In this document: in pieces, positions 41,874 through 49,735 of the stretch
Layout of the letters: each line of letters opens with the position of its first letter
Numbering within the stretch: position 1 is the stretch's first letter
Origin: Fluviibacter sp039805865
GTDB lineage: Bacteria; Pseudomonadota; Gammaproteobacteria; Burkholderiales; Rhodocyclaceae
Length of the DNA: 50,080 bases
Assembly (NCBI GenBank): GCA_039805865.1
Contig: JBDLTI010000008.1
Location: 1 to 50,080, forward strand
Direction of reading: 5' to 3'
The notes under the pieces: generated by a model
Databases searched by the model: none
What the model was told of the DNA's origin: nothing
The model's input: only the letters and a program-made list of their open reading frames with translations
Made by a program: the position numbers and the translations under genes

Positions 41874-42449
41874 ATAGCTCTTCCGAAGTCGAACCGCCTC
41901 AATGAGGAAATCACGACCCCGCAGGTACGCCTGCTGGGACCCGAAGGCGAACAGCTGGGCGTGGTTGCCATTCGTGACGCGCTGGCACAGGCTGAAGAAG
42001 CCGAACTGGATCTGGTTGAAATTGCACCGACGGCTTCGCCACCGGTCTGCCGAATCATGGATTACGGCAAGTTCAAGTACCAGGAAGCCAAGCGTCAGCA
42101 CGAAGCCAAGCTGAAGCAGAAGCAGGTTCAGGTTAAGGAAATCAAGCTGCGACCCGGTACGGACGAAAACGACTACCAGATCAAGATGCGCAATATGGTG
42201 CGCTTCCTTGGTGAAGGCGATAAGGTCAAAGTGACTTTACGTTTCCGCGGTCGCGAACTGTCGCATCAGGAATTCGGGATGCGTCAACTGGAACGCGTCA
42301 AGGCGGATCTGGAAGAAATCGGCTCTGTTGAACAGATGCCGAAGATGGAAGGTCGTCAGATGGTGATGGTGATTGCGCCGGTCAAAAAGGCCCCTGCAGC
42401 TGCCAAACCTAAGGCGAAAGAAGAACAGAAGGAAGCGGCTACGGCATAA
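41874..42449 (+). CDS. infC: Translation initiation factor IF-3
   Basis: Binds the 30S subunit, checks the start codon and prevents subunit joining. 191 aa from an AUA codon at 41874, eight bases after AGGAG (41861-41865); the encoded start ALPKSNRLNEEITTPQVRLL is the expected IF-3 N-terminus. No ATG, GTG or TTG lies in frame between the preceding stop (41859-41861) and this site; the first conventional start is GTG at 41961, which would delete the conserved N-terminus. Core motifs DLVEIAPTASPPVCRIMDYGKFKY and the C-terminal KVTLRFRGRELSHQEFG are intact. Non-AUG starts are the rule for infC and enable autoregulation. Confidence 0.93.
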   Translation: MALPKSNRLNEEITTPQVRLLGPEGEQLGVVAIRDALAQAEEAELDLVEIAPTASPPVCRIMDYGKFKYQEAKRQHEAKLKQKQVQVKEIKLRPGTDENDYQIKMRNMVRFLGEGDKVKVTLRFRGRELSHQEFGMRQLERVKADLEEIGSVEQMPKMEGRQMVMVIAPVKKAPAAAKPKAKEEQKEAATA

Positions 42450-42465
42450 CGCTGTAGCGGTTTTT
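42438..42465 (+). terminator. Attenuator-like hairpin overlapping the infC stop
   Basis: GCTACGGC (42438-42445) pairs with GCTGTAGC (42451-42458), including one G-U, with a five-base loop holding the infC stop, and GG then TTTTT follow. It could partially separate infC from rpmI-rplT. Confidence 0.5.
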
Positions 42466-42574
42466 AGCAGGATTGATCGGGTTGCGCAAGCAACTAGGTC
42501 ATTACAAGTGGCATCGGGTTAGCAAGAGGTTCCGTCGGAGCCCACCTGGTGACATGACATAAAGGAGCATATAC

Positions 42575-42772
42575 ATGCCCAAAATGAAGACGAAGAGCGG
42601 CGCAGCTAAGCGTTTCCGCGTTCGTGGCAGCGGCAGCATCAAGCGCGGCCACGCATTCAAGCGCCACATTCTGACCAAGAAGACAACCAAGTCCAAGCGT
42701 CAGCTGCGTGGTCCGGAAACCGTTAATGCCTCGGATGTAGCATCGATCCGAGCCATGATGCCCTACGCTTAA
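42575..42772 (+). CDS. rpmI: 50S ribosomal protein L35
   Basis: 65-aa basic ribosomal protein beginning MPKMKTKSGAAKRFRVRGSG, with AAAGGAG upstream. The 125-base leader before it has small hairpins (GTTGC-GCAA-GCAAC at 42481-42494 and GGTTCC/GGAGCC near 42530), in the position where L20 represses this operon in E. coli; whether it does so here is unknown. Confidence 0.97.
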   Translation: MPKMKTKSGAAKRFRVRGSGSIKRGHAFKRHILTKKTTKSKRQLRGPETVNASDVASIRAMMPYA

Positions 42773-42784
42773 GGAGAATAAACT

Positions 42785-43144
42785 ATGCCTCGCGTTAAAC
42801 GTGGTGTAACGGCGCGCGCTCGCCACCAGAAAGTTTTGAAGCTGGCCAAGGGTTACCGCGGCCGTCGTAAGAACGTATACCGTATTGCCAAGCAAGCGGT
42901 GATGAAGGCCGGTCAGTACCAGTACCGTGACCGTCGTCAGCGTAAGCGTCAGTTCCGTACCCTGTGGATCGCTCGTATTAACGCCGCATCGCGTGAACTG
43001 GGTCTGACCTACAGCCGTTTCATGAACGGTCTGAAGAAGGCTTCGATCGAAGTCGATCGTAAGGTTCTGGCTGATCTGGCCGTGTTTGATAAGCCGGCAT
43101 TTGCCCAGCTTGCAAACCAAGCCAAGGCAAGCCTCGGCCTGTAA
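42785..43144 (+). CDS. rplT: 50S ribosomal protein L20
   Basis: 119 aa, early 23S rRNA-binding assembly protein: MPRVKRGVTARARHQKVLKLAKGYRGRRK is the conserved start (core RVKRGVTARARHQKVLK), and RRQFRTLWIARINAA-type sequence follows. Twelve bases after rpmI, with AAGGAG upstream. Confidence 0.97.
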   Translation: MPRVKRGVTARARHQKVLKLAKGYRGRRKNVYRIAKQAVMKAGQYQYRDRRQRKRQFRTLWIARINAASRELGLTYSRFMNGLKKASIEVDRKVLADLAVFDKPAFAQLANQAKASLGL

Positions 43145-43153
43145 TCGCCAAGC

Positions 43154-43195
43154 GATCCGAAAAAGGAGGCGTTGCGCCTCCTTTTTTTTCGGATC
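43154..43195 (+). terminator. Rho-independent terminator after rplT
   Basis: GGAGGCG (43165-43171) pairs with CGCCTCC (43175-43181) around TTG, flanked by five As and eight Ts; outer GATCCG and CGGATC extend the stem. Strong U-tract. Confidence 0.92.
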
Positions 43196-43240
43196 ATCAG
43201 TAAAAGTCAGCTACACCAAACCTGCTGGTTTTTACTGATG
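43195..43240 (+). promoter_or_regulatory. Long hairpin in the pheS leader
   Basis: CATCAGTAAAAGTCAGC (43195-43211) pairs with GCTGGTTTTTACTGATG (43224-43240): 17 base pairs with two G-U and a 12-base loop. It begins exactly where the rplT terminator ends and finishes 26 bases before the pheS ATG. It lacks a T-tract and no leader peptide rich in Phe was found. Confidence 0.5.
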
Positions 43241-43266
43241 TTCTGACCGATTTATCCGAGGTGTTT

Positions 43267-44322
43267 ATGTCGTCGCTGAATTCTGAAGCCCTTCTGTCCG
43301 AGTTATCGGAAGCGCTGGCCGCCATTAAGGACGGTGACGCCCTGGAAGTGACCAAAGCGCGTTACCTGGGCAAAACAGGTATCGTCACAGAAGCCCTCAA
43401 GGGTTTGGTGAGTCTGCCGGTTGAAGAGCGCAAAGAAGCCGGTGGCCGTATCAACAAGATTAAGGTCCAGGTTGAAGCGGCGATTAATGCGCGACGAGAA
43501 GCACTAAAAGAAGAGCATTTGGCGGCGCGTCTGGCTGAAGAAGCTCTGGATGTGACGTTATCGGGCCGTGGCATGGACCGCGGTGGTCTGCATCCGGTAA
43601 CGCGTAGTTTGCAACGAATTGAAGGTTTGTTTGCCTCGATGGGTTTTTCGGTGGCAGAGGGTCCGGAAATTGAAACGGACTACTTTAATTTCACCGCGCT
43701 CAACACCCCGGATGACCACCCGGCGCGTTCCATGCACGACACTTTCTATCTGAAGGATGCGCAAGGTAACGTGCAGCAGGACGTATTGTTGCGTACCCAT
43801 ACCAGCCCGATTCAGGCGCGCTACATGCAAAACCATGTCAAAGTGCACGGCGGCAAAGAAGGTATGCCGGAAATCCGGATTATTGCGCCGGGCCGTGTGT
43901 ATCGCGTTGATTCCGATGCGACCCATTCGCCGATGTTCCATCAGGTGGAAGGGCTCTGGGTAGGCGAGCATGTCACCTTCTCAGGCCTCAAGGGCGTGAT
44001 GATCGATTTTCTGCATCAGTTCTTTGAAACGGATGCGCTGGAAGTGCGCTTCCGTCCATCTTTTTTCCCGTTTACGGAGCCCTCGGCCGAGATTGATGTG
44101 GCCTTCGGTGAAGGCCCGCTGAAGGGTCGTTGGCTGGAAGTGGCCGGTTGCGGCATGGTGCATCCGAATGTGCTGGCTGAGGCCGGTATCGATCCTGAGC
44201 GCTATGTCGGCTTCGCCTTTGGTATGGGCCCGGATCGTTTGACGATGCTGCGTTATGGCATTAATGACCTACGCCTGTTTTTCGAAGGCGATGTTCGTTT
44301 CCTGAACCAGTTTGCTGCCTGA
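43267..44322 (+). CDS. pheS: Phenylalanyl-tRNA synthetase alpha subunit
   Basis: Catalytic subunit of the alpha2-beta2 enzyme. 351 aa: N-terminal coiled coil with RYLGKTGIVTEALKGL, then class II core with HPVTRSLQRIEGLFASMGF, FRPSFFPFTEPSAEIDV and GFAFGMGPDRLTMLRYGI. ATG at 43267 has GAGG upstream; a GTG two codons earlier is less suited. Followed by pheT after 44 bases. Confidence 0.97.
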   Translation: MSSLNSEALLSELSEALAAIKDGDALEVTKARYLGKTGIVTEALKGLVSLPVEERKEAGGRINKIKVQVEAAINARREALKEEHLAARLAEEALDVTLSGRGMDRGGLHPVTRSLQRIEGLFASMGFSVAEGPEIETDYFNFTALNTPDDHPARSMHDTFYLKDAQGNVQQDVLLRTHTSPIQARYMQNHVKVHGGKEGMPEIRIIAPGRVYRVDSDATHSPMFHQVEGLWVGEHVTFSGLKGVMIDFLHQFFETDALEVRFRPSFFPFTEPSAEIDVAFGEGPLKGRWLEVAGCGMVHPNVLAEAGIDPERYVGFAFGMGPDRLTMLRYGINDLRLFFEGDVRFLNQFAA

Positions 44323-44366
44323 GTGGCACGTTGTTCAACGTCGAGTTTTAGCGAAAGACTTCAAGC

Positions 44367-46745
44367 ATGAAATTCTCGGAATCCTGGCTGCGCCAATTCG
44401 TTAATCCGGACTTATCTTCGGAAGCGCTGGCCGAATTGCTCACCATGGCGGGTCTGGAAGTGGAAGAACGTGGGCCCGTTGCCCCACCCTTTAACAATGT
44501 CGTGGTGGGCCATGTGCTGTCCGTCACCAAGCATCCGGACGCCGATCGTTTAAATGTCTGCGAAGTCGATGCGGGTGAGGGCGCGCCACGCCAGATCGTA
44601 TGCGGAGCAAGCAATGTCGCTGCCGGTCTCAAGGTGCCGTGCGCTTTACCTGGCGCCGTGCTGCCAGGTGACTTCAAGATCAAAGAAGCCAAGGTGCGCG
44701 GTGTGCCCTCCGCCGGTATGCTGTGTGCCGCTGTAGAACTAGGCATGGCCAAGGAAAGCGATGGCCTGATGATTCTGGATGCCGATGCCAAACCGGGTAC
44801 TTCGCTACGCGAATTGCTGGGCCTGGATGACATTTGCCTGGAATTGAAGCTCACGCCGAATCGCCCGGATTGTCTGGGGTTGCTTGGTCTGGCGCGTGAG
44901 GTGTCTGCGCTGACCGGTGCGGCAGTGACGCTGCCTGTGATTGAAACGATTGAAGCCACACATCAAGCAACGTTACCGGTAGCCATTAATGCCGCGGATC
45001 TCTGTGGTCGTTTTACGGGTCGCGTGATTAAGGGCGTTAACGCACAGGCGCAAACCCCTGCATGGATGAAACAGTGTCTGGAGCGCTCGGGCTTGCGTTC
45101 CATTAGTGCATTAGTTGATATCTCCAACTACGTGATGCTGGAACTCAATCGCCCGAATCATGTTTTTGATCTGGGTACCGTACAAGGAGGCCTCACAGTA
45201 CGCTGGGCGAATGATCAGGAAAAGCTGACCTTGCTTGGTGGCGAGGAAGTCACCCTGGATCATCGTTACGGCGTAATTGCGGATGAGGGCGGCGCCATTA
45301 GTCTGGCGGGCATTATGGGTGGTGAGCGTACTGCCTGTACTGAATCAACCAGGGATGTATTTGTTGAAGCAGCTTACTGGCACCCTGCAGCGATCCAGGG
45401 GCGTAGCCGCTGGTTAACGTTAAGTACGGATGCCGGGCACCGCTTTGAGCGGGGCGTTGATTTTGCTGACACAGAAGCGGGTGTCGCACGTATTACGCAG
45501 TTGATCCTGTCGATCTGTGGTGGTGAAGCAGGGCCTGTGGTGGATCAGGTGACTCAGCTACCAGCGCGTCCTGCAGTTAAAGTGCGTTTTTCGCGTATTC
45601 GTAAAGTGCTGGGTATTGACCCATCGGATGATGACATCACGAAGATTTTTAATGGGTTAGGGTTTCAGCCAAAGCCATTTGAAGCCGGCCTTGAAATTGT
45701 GCCGCCGAGCTGGCGCCATGATTTGTCGATCGAAGAAGATTTGATCGAAGAAGTTGCTCGCGTGATTGGTTACGACAACATTCCGGCTAAACCGCCGATT
45801 GGCCCGATGAATATGCAAGGCCAAACCGAGAAATCGCGACCGATTGACGCTTTGCGCGTTACGCTGGTTGAGCGCGGCTACCAGGAAGTCATTAATCTCT
45901 CGTTCACGCCAGAAGCGTGGGAAGCGGACTTTGCTGCGAATGCTGCACCGGTTGAATTGGCCAATCCTATTGCCAGCCACCTCTCCGTGATGCGTTCTTC
46001 GCTGATCGGTGGGTTGATTAACACGCTGGCCAATAACCAGCGCCGTCGGCAGCCCCGTTTACGGGTGTTTGAAAGTGGTCGCGTATTCGAGCGTCAGCAG
46101 GCTAAAGAAGCTGGCCAGGTTGATGGTTACCGTCAGACGCTACGTGTCGGTGGTTTGGCCTGGGGTGGTGCTGCACCCGAGCAATGGGCTGTGCCAACAC
46201 GCGCTGTCGACTTCTATGATGTCAAAGCAGATGTTGAAGCCCTGAGCCCGGCTCAACCCCTACGTTTCGAGGCTGCTGTCCATCCGGCATTCCATCCGGG
46301 ACGCAGTGCCCGTGTGCTGCGCAATAACCAGCCGATTGGCTGGATTGGCGAACTGCATCCACGCTGGGTACAGAAATATGAGCTGGAATCGGCGCCCGTG
46401 CTCTTTGAACTGGATATCGATGGTCTAACACCGGCCAAGGTATCCGTGTATGAGCCAGTCTCTTCTTTCCAGGCGGTTGTGCGTGACCTGGCGGTGCTGG
46501 TAGATCCCAAGTTGCCGGCCCAGACGCTGATTGATCTACTGTGGACGAAAGCCCCTGAGGTGCTGCGGTCGGTGAACCTTTTTGACCAGTATCAGGGCAA
46601 AGGTGTACCGGAAGGTTCAAAAAGTCTTGCCTTCCGCTTTACGTTGCAGGATACTCAAGCAACCCTTGAAGATCAAAAGGTTGAAGCAGTCATGACCCAT
46701 TTGCTGGGGCAGCTGACTCAAGCCGGCGCGACATTGCGAACCTGA
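44367..46745 (+). CDS. pheT: Phenylalanyl-tRNA synthetase beta subunit
   Basis: 792 aa, full length. MKFSESWLRQFVNP start, OB-fold tRNA-binding domain (about 40-150; HPDADRLNVCEVD), B3/B4 editing domain with CGRFTGRVIKGV and LVDISNYVMLELNRPNHVFDL, B5 region, and C-terminal ferredoxin-like anticodon-binding domain. Pairs with pheS. Confidence 0.97.
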   Translation: MKFSESWLRQFVNPDLSSEALAELLTMAGLEVEERGPVAPPFNNVVVGHVLSVTKHPDADRLNVCEVDAGEGAPRQIVCGASNVAAGLKVPCALPGAVLPGDFKIKEAKVRGVPSAGMLCAAVELGMAKESDGLMILDADAKPGTSLRELLGLDDICLELKLTPNRPDCLGLLGLAREVSALTGAAVTLPVIETIEATHQATLPVAINAADLCGRFTGRVIKGVNAQAQTPAWMKQCLERSGLRSISALVDISNYVMLELNRPNHVFDLGTVQGGLTVRWANDQEKLTLLGGEEVTLDHRYGVIADEGGAISLAGIMGGERTACTESTRDVFVEAAYWHPAAIQGRSRWLTLSTDAGHRFERGVDFADTEAGVARITQLILSICGGEAGPVVDQVTQLPARPAVKVRFSRIRKVLGIDPSDDDITKIFNGLGFQPKPFEAGLEIVPPSWRHDLSIEEDLIEEVARVIGYDNIPAKPPIGPMNMQGQTEKSRPIDALRVTLVERGYQEVINLSFTPEAWEADFAANAAPVELANPIASHLSVMRSSLIGGLINTLANNQRRRQPRLRVFESGRVFERQQAKEAGQVDGYRQTLRVGGLAWGGAAPEQWAVPTRAVDFYDVKADVEALSPAQPLRFEAAVHPAFHPGRSARVLRNNQPIGWIGELHPRWVQKYELESAPVLFELDIDGLTPAKVSVYEPVSSFQAVVRDLAVLVDPKLPAQTLIDLLWTKAPEVLRSVNLFDQYQGKGVPEGSKSLAFRFTLQDTQATLEDQKVEAVMTHLLGQLTQAGATLRT

Positions 46746-46816
46746 TATTCAGCTAAAATTATTACCGATAAGCGACTATCGTCGCCTGTCCTTTGTTTTC
46801 TCGAAAGTATTGCATC

Positions 46817-47122
46817 ATGACGACACTCACCAAGGCCGAAGTTTCCGATATTCTTTTTGAAAATCTCGGCCTGAACAAGCGCGAATCGAAAGATATGGTT
46901 GAGGCCTTTTTCATCGAGATCGCCGACACGCTAAGCGCTGGCCAATGGGTCAAGCTGTCTGGGTTTGGTAACTTTCAGCTACGTGATAAACCGCAGCGCC
47001 CAGGCCGTAACCCTAAAACCGGAGAAGAAATTCCTATTACAGCACGCCGTGTGGTGACCTTCCATCCGAGCCAGAAGCTGAAGGATGAAGTTGAGCGCGT
47101 TCAGAAAACCGCACGTCACTAA
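46817..47122 (+). CDS. ihfA: Integration host factor alpha subunit
   Basis: DNA-bending HU-family protein, 101 aa. MTTLTKAEVSDILFENLGLNKRESKDMVEAFF start, and the DNA-wrapping arm KLSGFGNFQLRDKPQRPGRNPKTGE with the intercalating proline. ATG at 46817 is the family start; the frame is open eight codons upstream. Between pheT and ihfA, GCGAC/GTCGC and CGATA/TATCG form two mutually exclusive small hairpins (46766-46785). Confidence 0.95.
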   Translation: MTTLTKAEVSDILFENLGLNKRESKDMVEAFFIEIADTLSAGQWVKLSGFGNFQLRDKPQRPGRNPKTGEEIPITARRVVTFHPSQKLKDEVERVQKTARH

Positions 47123-47139
47123 TTTAGGCGTTCGCTCTT

Positions 47140-47535
47140 ATGTCTGATTTGTTCAGCCAGTCTGTGGTCGAAACGGCGCCGGAAGCACCAAGCTCGGCGT
47201 TGCCACCGATTCCTGCCAAGCGTTACTTCACCATTGGTGAAGTGAGTGACCTGTGTGGTGTAAAAGCCCACGTGCTGCGTTACTGGGAGCAGGAGTTTAC
47301 GCAGCTTAAGCCATTAAAACGGCGTGGTAATAGACGTTATTACCAACATCACGAAGTGCTGTTGGTGCGCCGTATTCGTGAACTCCTCTATGACCAGGGT
47401 TATACGATTCATGGTGCGCGTAATCAATTAAGCCACCCGGGTCACAATACGATTGCTCCAACAGCCAATACCACTGGCGCGCCAACGGATTTGAGGGCGG
47501 TGCTGGGTGAAATTATTGATTTGCTGCGCATCTAA
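47140..47535 (+). CDS. MerR-family transcriptional regulator
   Basis: 131 aa. The winged-helix DNA-binding domain is at residues 28-98: KRYFTIGEVSDLCGVKAHVLRYWEQEF then RRGNRRYYQHHEVLLVRRIRELLYDQGYT. The C-terminal part is short and has no effector domain or Cys metal ligands. This gene sits after ihfA in many beta- and gamma-proteobacteria; its target is not established. Seventeen bases after ihfA. Confidence 0.93.
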   Translation: MSDLFSQSVVETAPEAPSSALPPIPAKRYFTIGEVSDLCGVKAHVLRYWEQEFTQLKPLKRRGNRRYYQHHEVLLVRRIRELLYDQGYTIHGARNQLSHPGHNTIAPTANTTGAPTDLRAVLGEIIDLLRI

Positions 47536-47560
47536 CTCTTGTCGGTTTGTTATCTGAATA

Positions 47561-47589
47561 TTGAGTAAAAATGCCCCGTGTCGTAGAAT
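47561..47589 (+). promoter_or_regulatory. Promoter of tRNA-Pro
   Basis: -35 TTGAGT (47561-47566), 17-base spacer, -10 TAGAAT (47584-47589), then a GC-rich discriminator and the tRNA 12 bases later. Confidence 0.75.
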
Positions 47590-47600
47590 AGCGGGCTTGT

Positions 47601-47677
47601 CGGCGTGTAGCGCAGCCTGGTAGCGCACTAGTCTGGGGGACTAGGGGTCGCAGGTTCGAATCCTGTCACGCCGACCA
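47601..47677 (+). tRNA. tRNA-Pro (anticodon GGG), CCA encoded
   Basis: Acceptor CGGCGTG/CACGCCG, D-stem GCGC/GCGC, anticodon stem CTAGT/ACTAG with loop CTGGGGG, T-stem GCAGG/CCTGT with TTCGAAT. Anticodon GGG at 47635-47637; CCA at 47675-47677. Confidence 0.95.
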
Positions 47678-47707
47678 TTAATTTGGCTATATTAAGAAGC
47701 ATTGATT

Positions 47708-47740
47708 AAACCGGTTTTGCGTAAGCAAGCCGGTTTTTTT
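47708..47740 (+). terminator. Rho-independent terminator after tRNA-Pro
   Basis: AAACCGG (47708-47714) pairs with CCGGTTT (47730-47736), with an inner TTGC-GTAA-GCAA hairpin and a run of seven Ts. Confidence 0.85.
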
Positions 47741-47772
47741 ATTCTCTTAAGACTCCTGTAATAAAAATAGAC

Positions 47773-47801
47773 TTGATTCCCTTTGGTTTGGATATTAATA
47801 T
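47773..47801 (+). promoter_or_regulatory. Probable hns promoter
   Basis: -35 TTGATT (47773-47778), 17-base spacer, -10 TAATAT (47796-47801), in an AT-rich stretch of about 120 bases (47741-47860), the kind of DNA H-NS itself binds. Autoregulation is likely but inferred. Confidence 0.5.
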
Positions 47802-47866
47802 ATTCACAATCGAGTTATTTTGATTCGAACCAGTTAATTTAAACAAAGTATATTTTGGAGTTAATT

Positions 47867-48205
47867 ATGGATCTGTCGACACTAAATCTAGAGCAATTAA
47901 AAGATTTGCTCAAAAAGGTTCCTGCTGAAATCAAGCGCCGTACGGAAGAAGTTTCAAATGCGGCTCGTGAAGCAGCCATTGAAAAACTAAAAGCCATTGC
48001 CCGCGAGCATGGTTACTCGCTGGAAGAGCTGGCTGGTACCAAGAAGCCACGTAAGTCGTCGGGTGGTGCACGTAAGCCGGTGGCTGCGAAGTACGCTAAT
48101 CCGTCGAACAGTGCAGAAACTTGGACTGGCCGTGGCCGTAAGCCGCTATGGGTACAAAATGCACTTAACCAGGGTCGTTCACTGGAGAGCCTGCTGATTC
48201 GCTAA
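47867..48205 (+). CDS. hns: H-NS family nucleoid protein
   Basis: 112 aa. N-terminal coiled-coil oligomerisation region (MDLSTLNLEQLKDLLKKVPAEIKRR..), a basic linker (KKPRKSSGGARKP) and the C-terminal DNA-binding domain YANPSNSAETWTGRGRKPLW, with the AT-groove motif GRGRKP. Size and layout are those of short betaproteobacterial H-NS. ATG at 47867 has GGAG six bases upstream. Silences AT-rich genes. Confidence 0.93.
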   Translation: MDLSTLNLEQLKDLLKKVPAEIKRRTEEVSNAAREAAIEKLKAIAREHGYSLEELAGTKKPRKSSGGARKPVAAKYANPSNSAETWTGRGRKPLWVQNALNQGRSLESLLIR

Positions 48206-48220
48206 GGCGGTCTGTAAGAA

Positions 48221-48258
48221 AAAAGCGGGGTCGAGTAATCGACCCCGCTTTTCTTTTG
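48221..48258 (+). terminator. Rho-independent terminator after hns
   Basis: AAAAGCGGGGTCGA and TCGACCCCGCTTTT form a perfect 14-base stem with a GTAA tetraloop, then CTTTT. Confidence 0.95.
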
Positions 48259-48319
48259 GGTGTTTGTATGGGAATTACCGAGCCCTTTGAGTTATCCTTA
48301 CAGCCTACACGAGGTGCTC

Positions 48320-49060
48320 ATGAATATTCTTCTTTCTAACGACGATGGTTATTTTGCGACTGGGTTGAGCGTGCTCCATCAGTCCTTATTGTCGTTGGGT
48401 ACGCTAGAAGTTGTTGCCCCCGAGCGAGATAGAAGCGGTGCCAGTAATTCACTGACCTTGGATCGACCGCTGACATTGCGTACAGCGCCAAATGGATTCC
48501 GATTTGTGAATGGCACGCCAACGGATTGCGTGCACCTTGCCGTTACCGGCTTAATCGACACGTTGCCTGATCTGGTTGTGTCCGGCATTAATCATGGCGC
48601 CAATATGGGTGACGATACCGTCTATTCAGGTACCGTGGCTGCGGCGACAGAGGGCTTTTTGCTCGGCGTACCGGCCATGGCAGTGTCGTTGGTCGGCAAA
48701 GAAGGTCGGCATTTTGATACAGCCGGTCAGGTTGCTCGTCTGCTTGCCGAAAAACTTATAAAACGCCCCATAGGCCAGCCTGTGCTGCTCAACGTGAATG
48801 TGCCCGATGTGCCTTTTGACCAATTGGCTGGTATGCGCGTTACGCGTTTGGGTAAACGGCATAAAGCGGAGCCGGTTATTCGGGCAGTCAATCCACGTGG
48901 AGAGACTGTTTACTGGGTAGGGCCGGCTGGAGCTGCACAAGATGCCGGGCCGGGCACAGATTTCCATGCGGTAGAAGCGGGCTATGTTTCTATCACGCCA
49001 TTGCGGCTTGATCTCACGCATACCGATCAGCTCGATGCAGTTCGTGGCTGGTTGGGCTAA
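48320..49060 (+). CDS. surE: 5'/3'-nucleotidase SurE
   Basis: Metal-dependent survival phosphatase of stationary phase. 246 aa; metal ligands D8/D9 in MNILLSNDDGYFA, the serine in SGASNSLTLDRPL, and the asparagine in VSGINHGANMGDDTVYSGTVAAA (core SGINHGANMGDDT). ATG at 48320 follows GAGGTG; residues further upstream in frame are not family sequence. First gene of surE-pcm-nlpD. Confidence 0.96.
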   Translation: MNILLSNDDGYFATGLSVLHQSLLSLGTLEVVAPERDRSGASNSLTLDRPLTLRTAPNGFRFVNGTPTDCVHLAVTGLIDTLPDLVVSGINHGANMGDDTVYSGTVAAATEGFLLGVPAMAVSLVGKEGRHFDTAGQVARLLAEKLIKRPIGQPVLLNVNVPDVPFDQLAGMRVTRLGKRHKAEPVIRAVNPRGETVYWVGPAGAAQDAGPGTDFHAVEAGYVSITPLRLDLTHTDQLDAVRGWLG

Positions 49061-49063
49061 TTA

Positions 49064-49735
49064 ATGAGTCGTGCTGCGCTTGGTCAAGGTATGACCTCGG
49101 CCCGTACACGGGCTCGTATGGTTGAGCGTCTCCAACAGCAGGGGATTAAAGACAAAGGCGTTCTTGCTTCGATTAACAAAGTTGAACGGCATCTGTTTGT
49201 TGATGAGGCTTTTGCGCATCGTGCCTATGAAGATACGGCGTTGCCACTAGGTCAGGGGCAGACGATTTCACAACCCTTTATTGTCGCTCGGATGATCGAG
49301 TGCCTGAGAGCGGGCGATCGGCCGCTGGGTAAAACCCTTGAAATCGGTACCGGGTGCGGTTATCAGGCATCGGTTTTGGCAGGTTTGACGAAAGAGGTCT
49401 ATTCGATTGAACGCCTGGCCGGACTGATTGATCGTGCCAAGGTTAATCTGCGGGCCATCAAATGTTTTAACGTGCGGCTGAAGCATGGGGATGGGTATCT
49501 GGGTATTCCGGAAGTGGCACCCTTTGATTCGATTATTCTGGCGGCAGCAGCGCCTAAAGTGCCGGAAGCCCTCTTACAGCAAATGACCGTTGGTGGCAGA
49601 ATGGTTCTACCGTTTGGCGCATCCACAGATGCCGCTATTCAGCGTATGTTGGTTATTGAAAGAACAGAGACAGGTTGGAACGAGCAATTGATGGAGCCCG
49701 TGAAATTTGTCCCTATGTTGCCGGGTGTTGAATGA
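49064..49735 (+). CDS. pcm: Protein-L-isoaspartate O-methyltransferase
   Basis: Repairs isoaspartyl residues with SAM. 223 aa; active-site S69 in GQGQTISQPFIVA and the SAM-binding LEIGTGCGYQASVLA. Starts three bases after surE and overlaps nlpD by four bases (ATGA). Confidence 0.95.
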   Translation: MSRAALGQGMTSARTRARMVERLQQQGIKDKGVLASINKVERHLFVDEAFAHRAYEDTALPLGQGQTISQPFIVARMIECLRAGDRPLGKTLEIGTGCGYQASVLAGLTKEVYSIERLAGLIDRAKVNLRAIKCFNVRLKHGDGYLGIPEVAPFDSIILAAAAPKVPEALLQQMTVGGRMVLPFGASTDAAIQRMLVIERTETGWNEQLMEPVKFVPMLPGVE

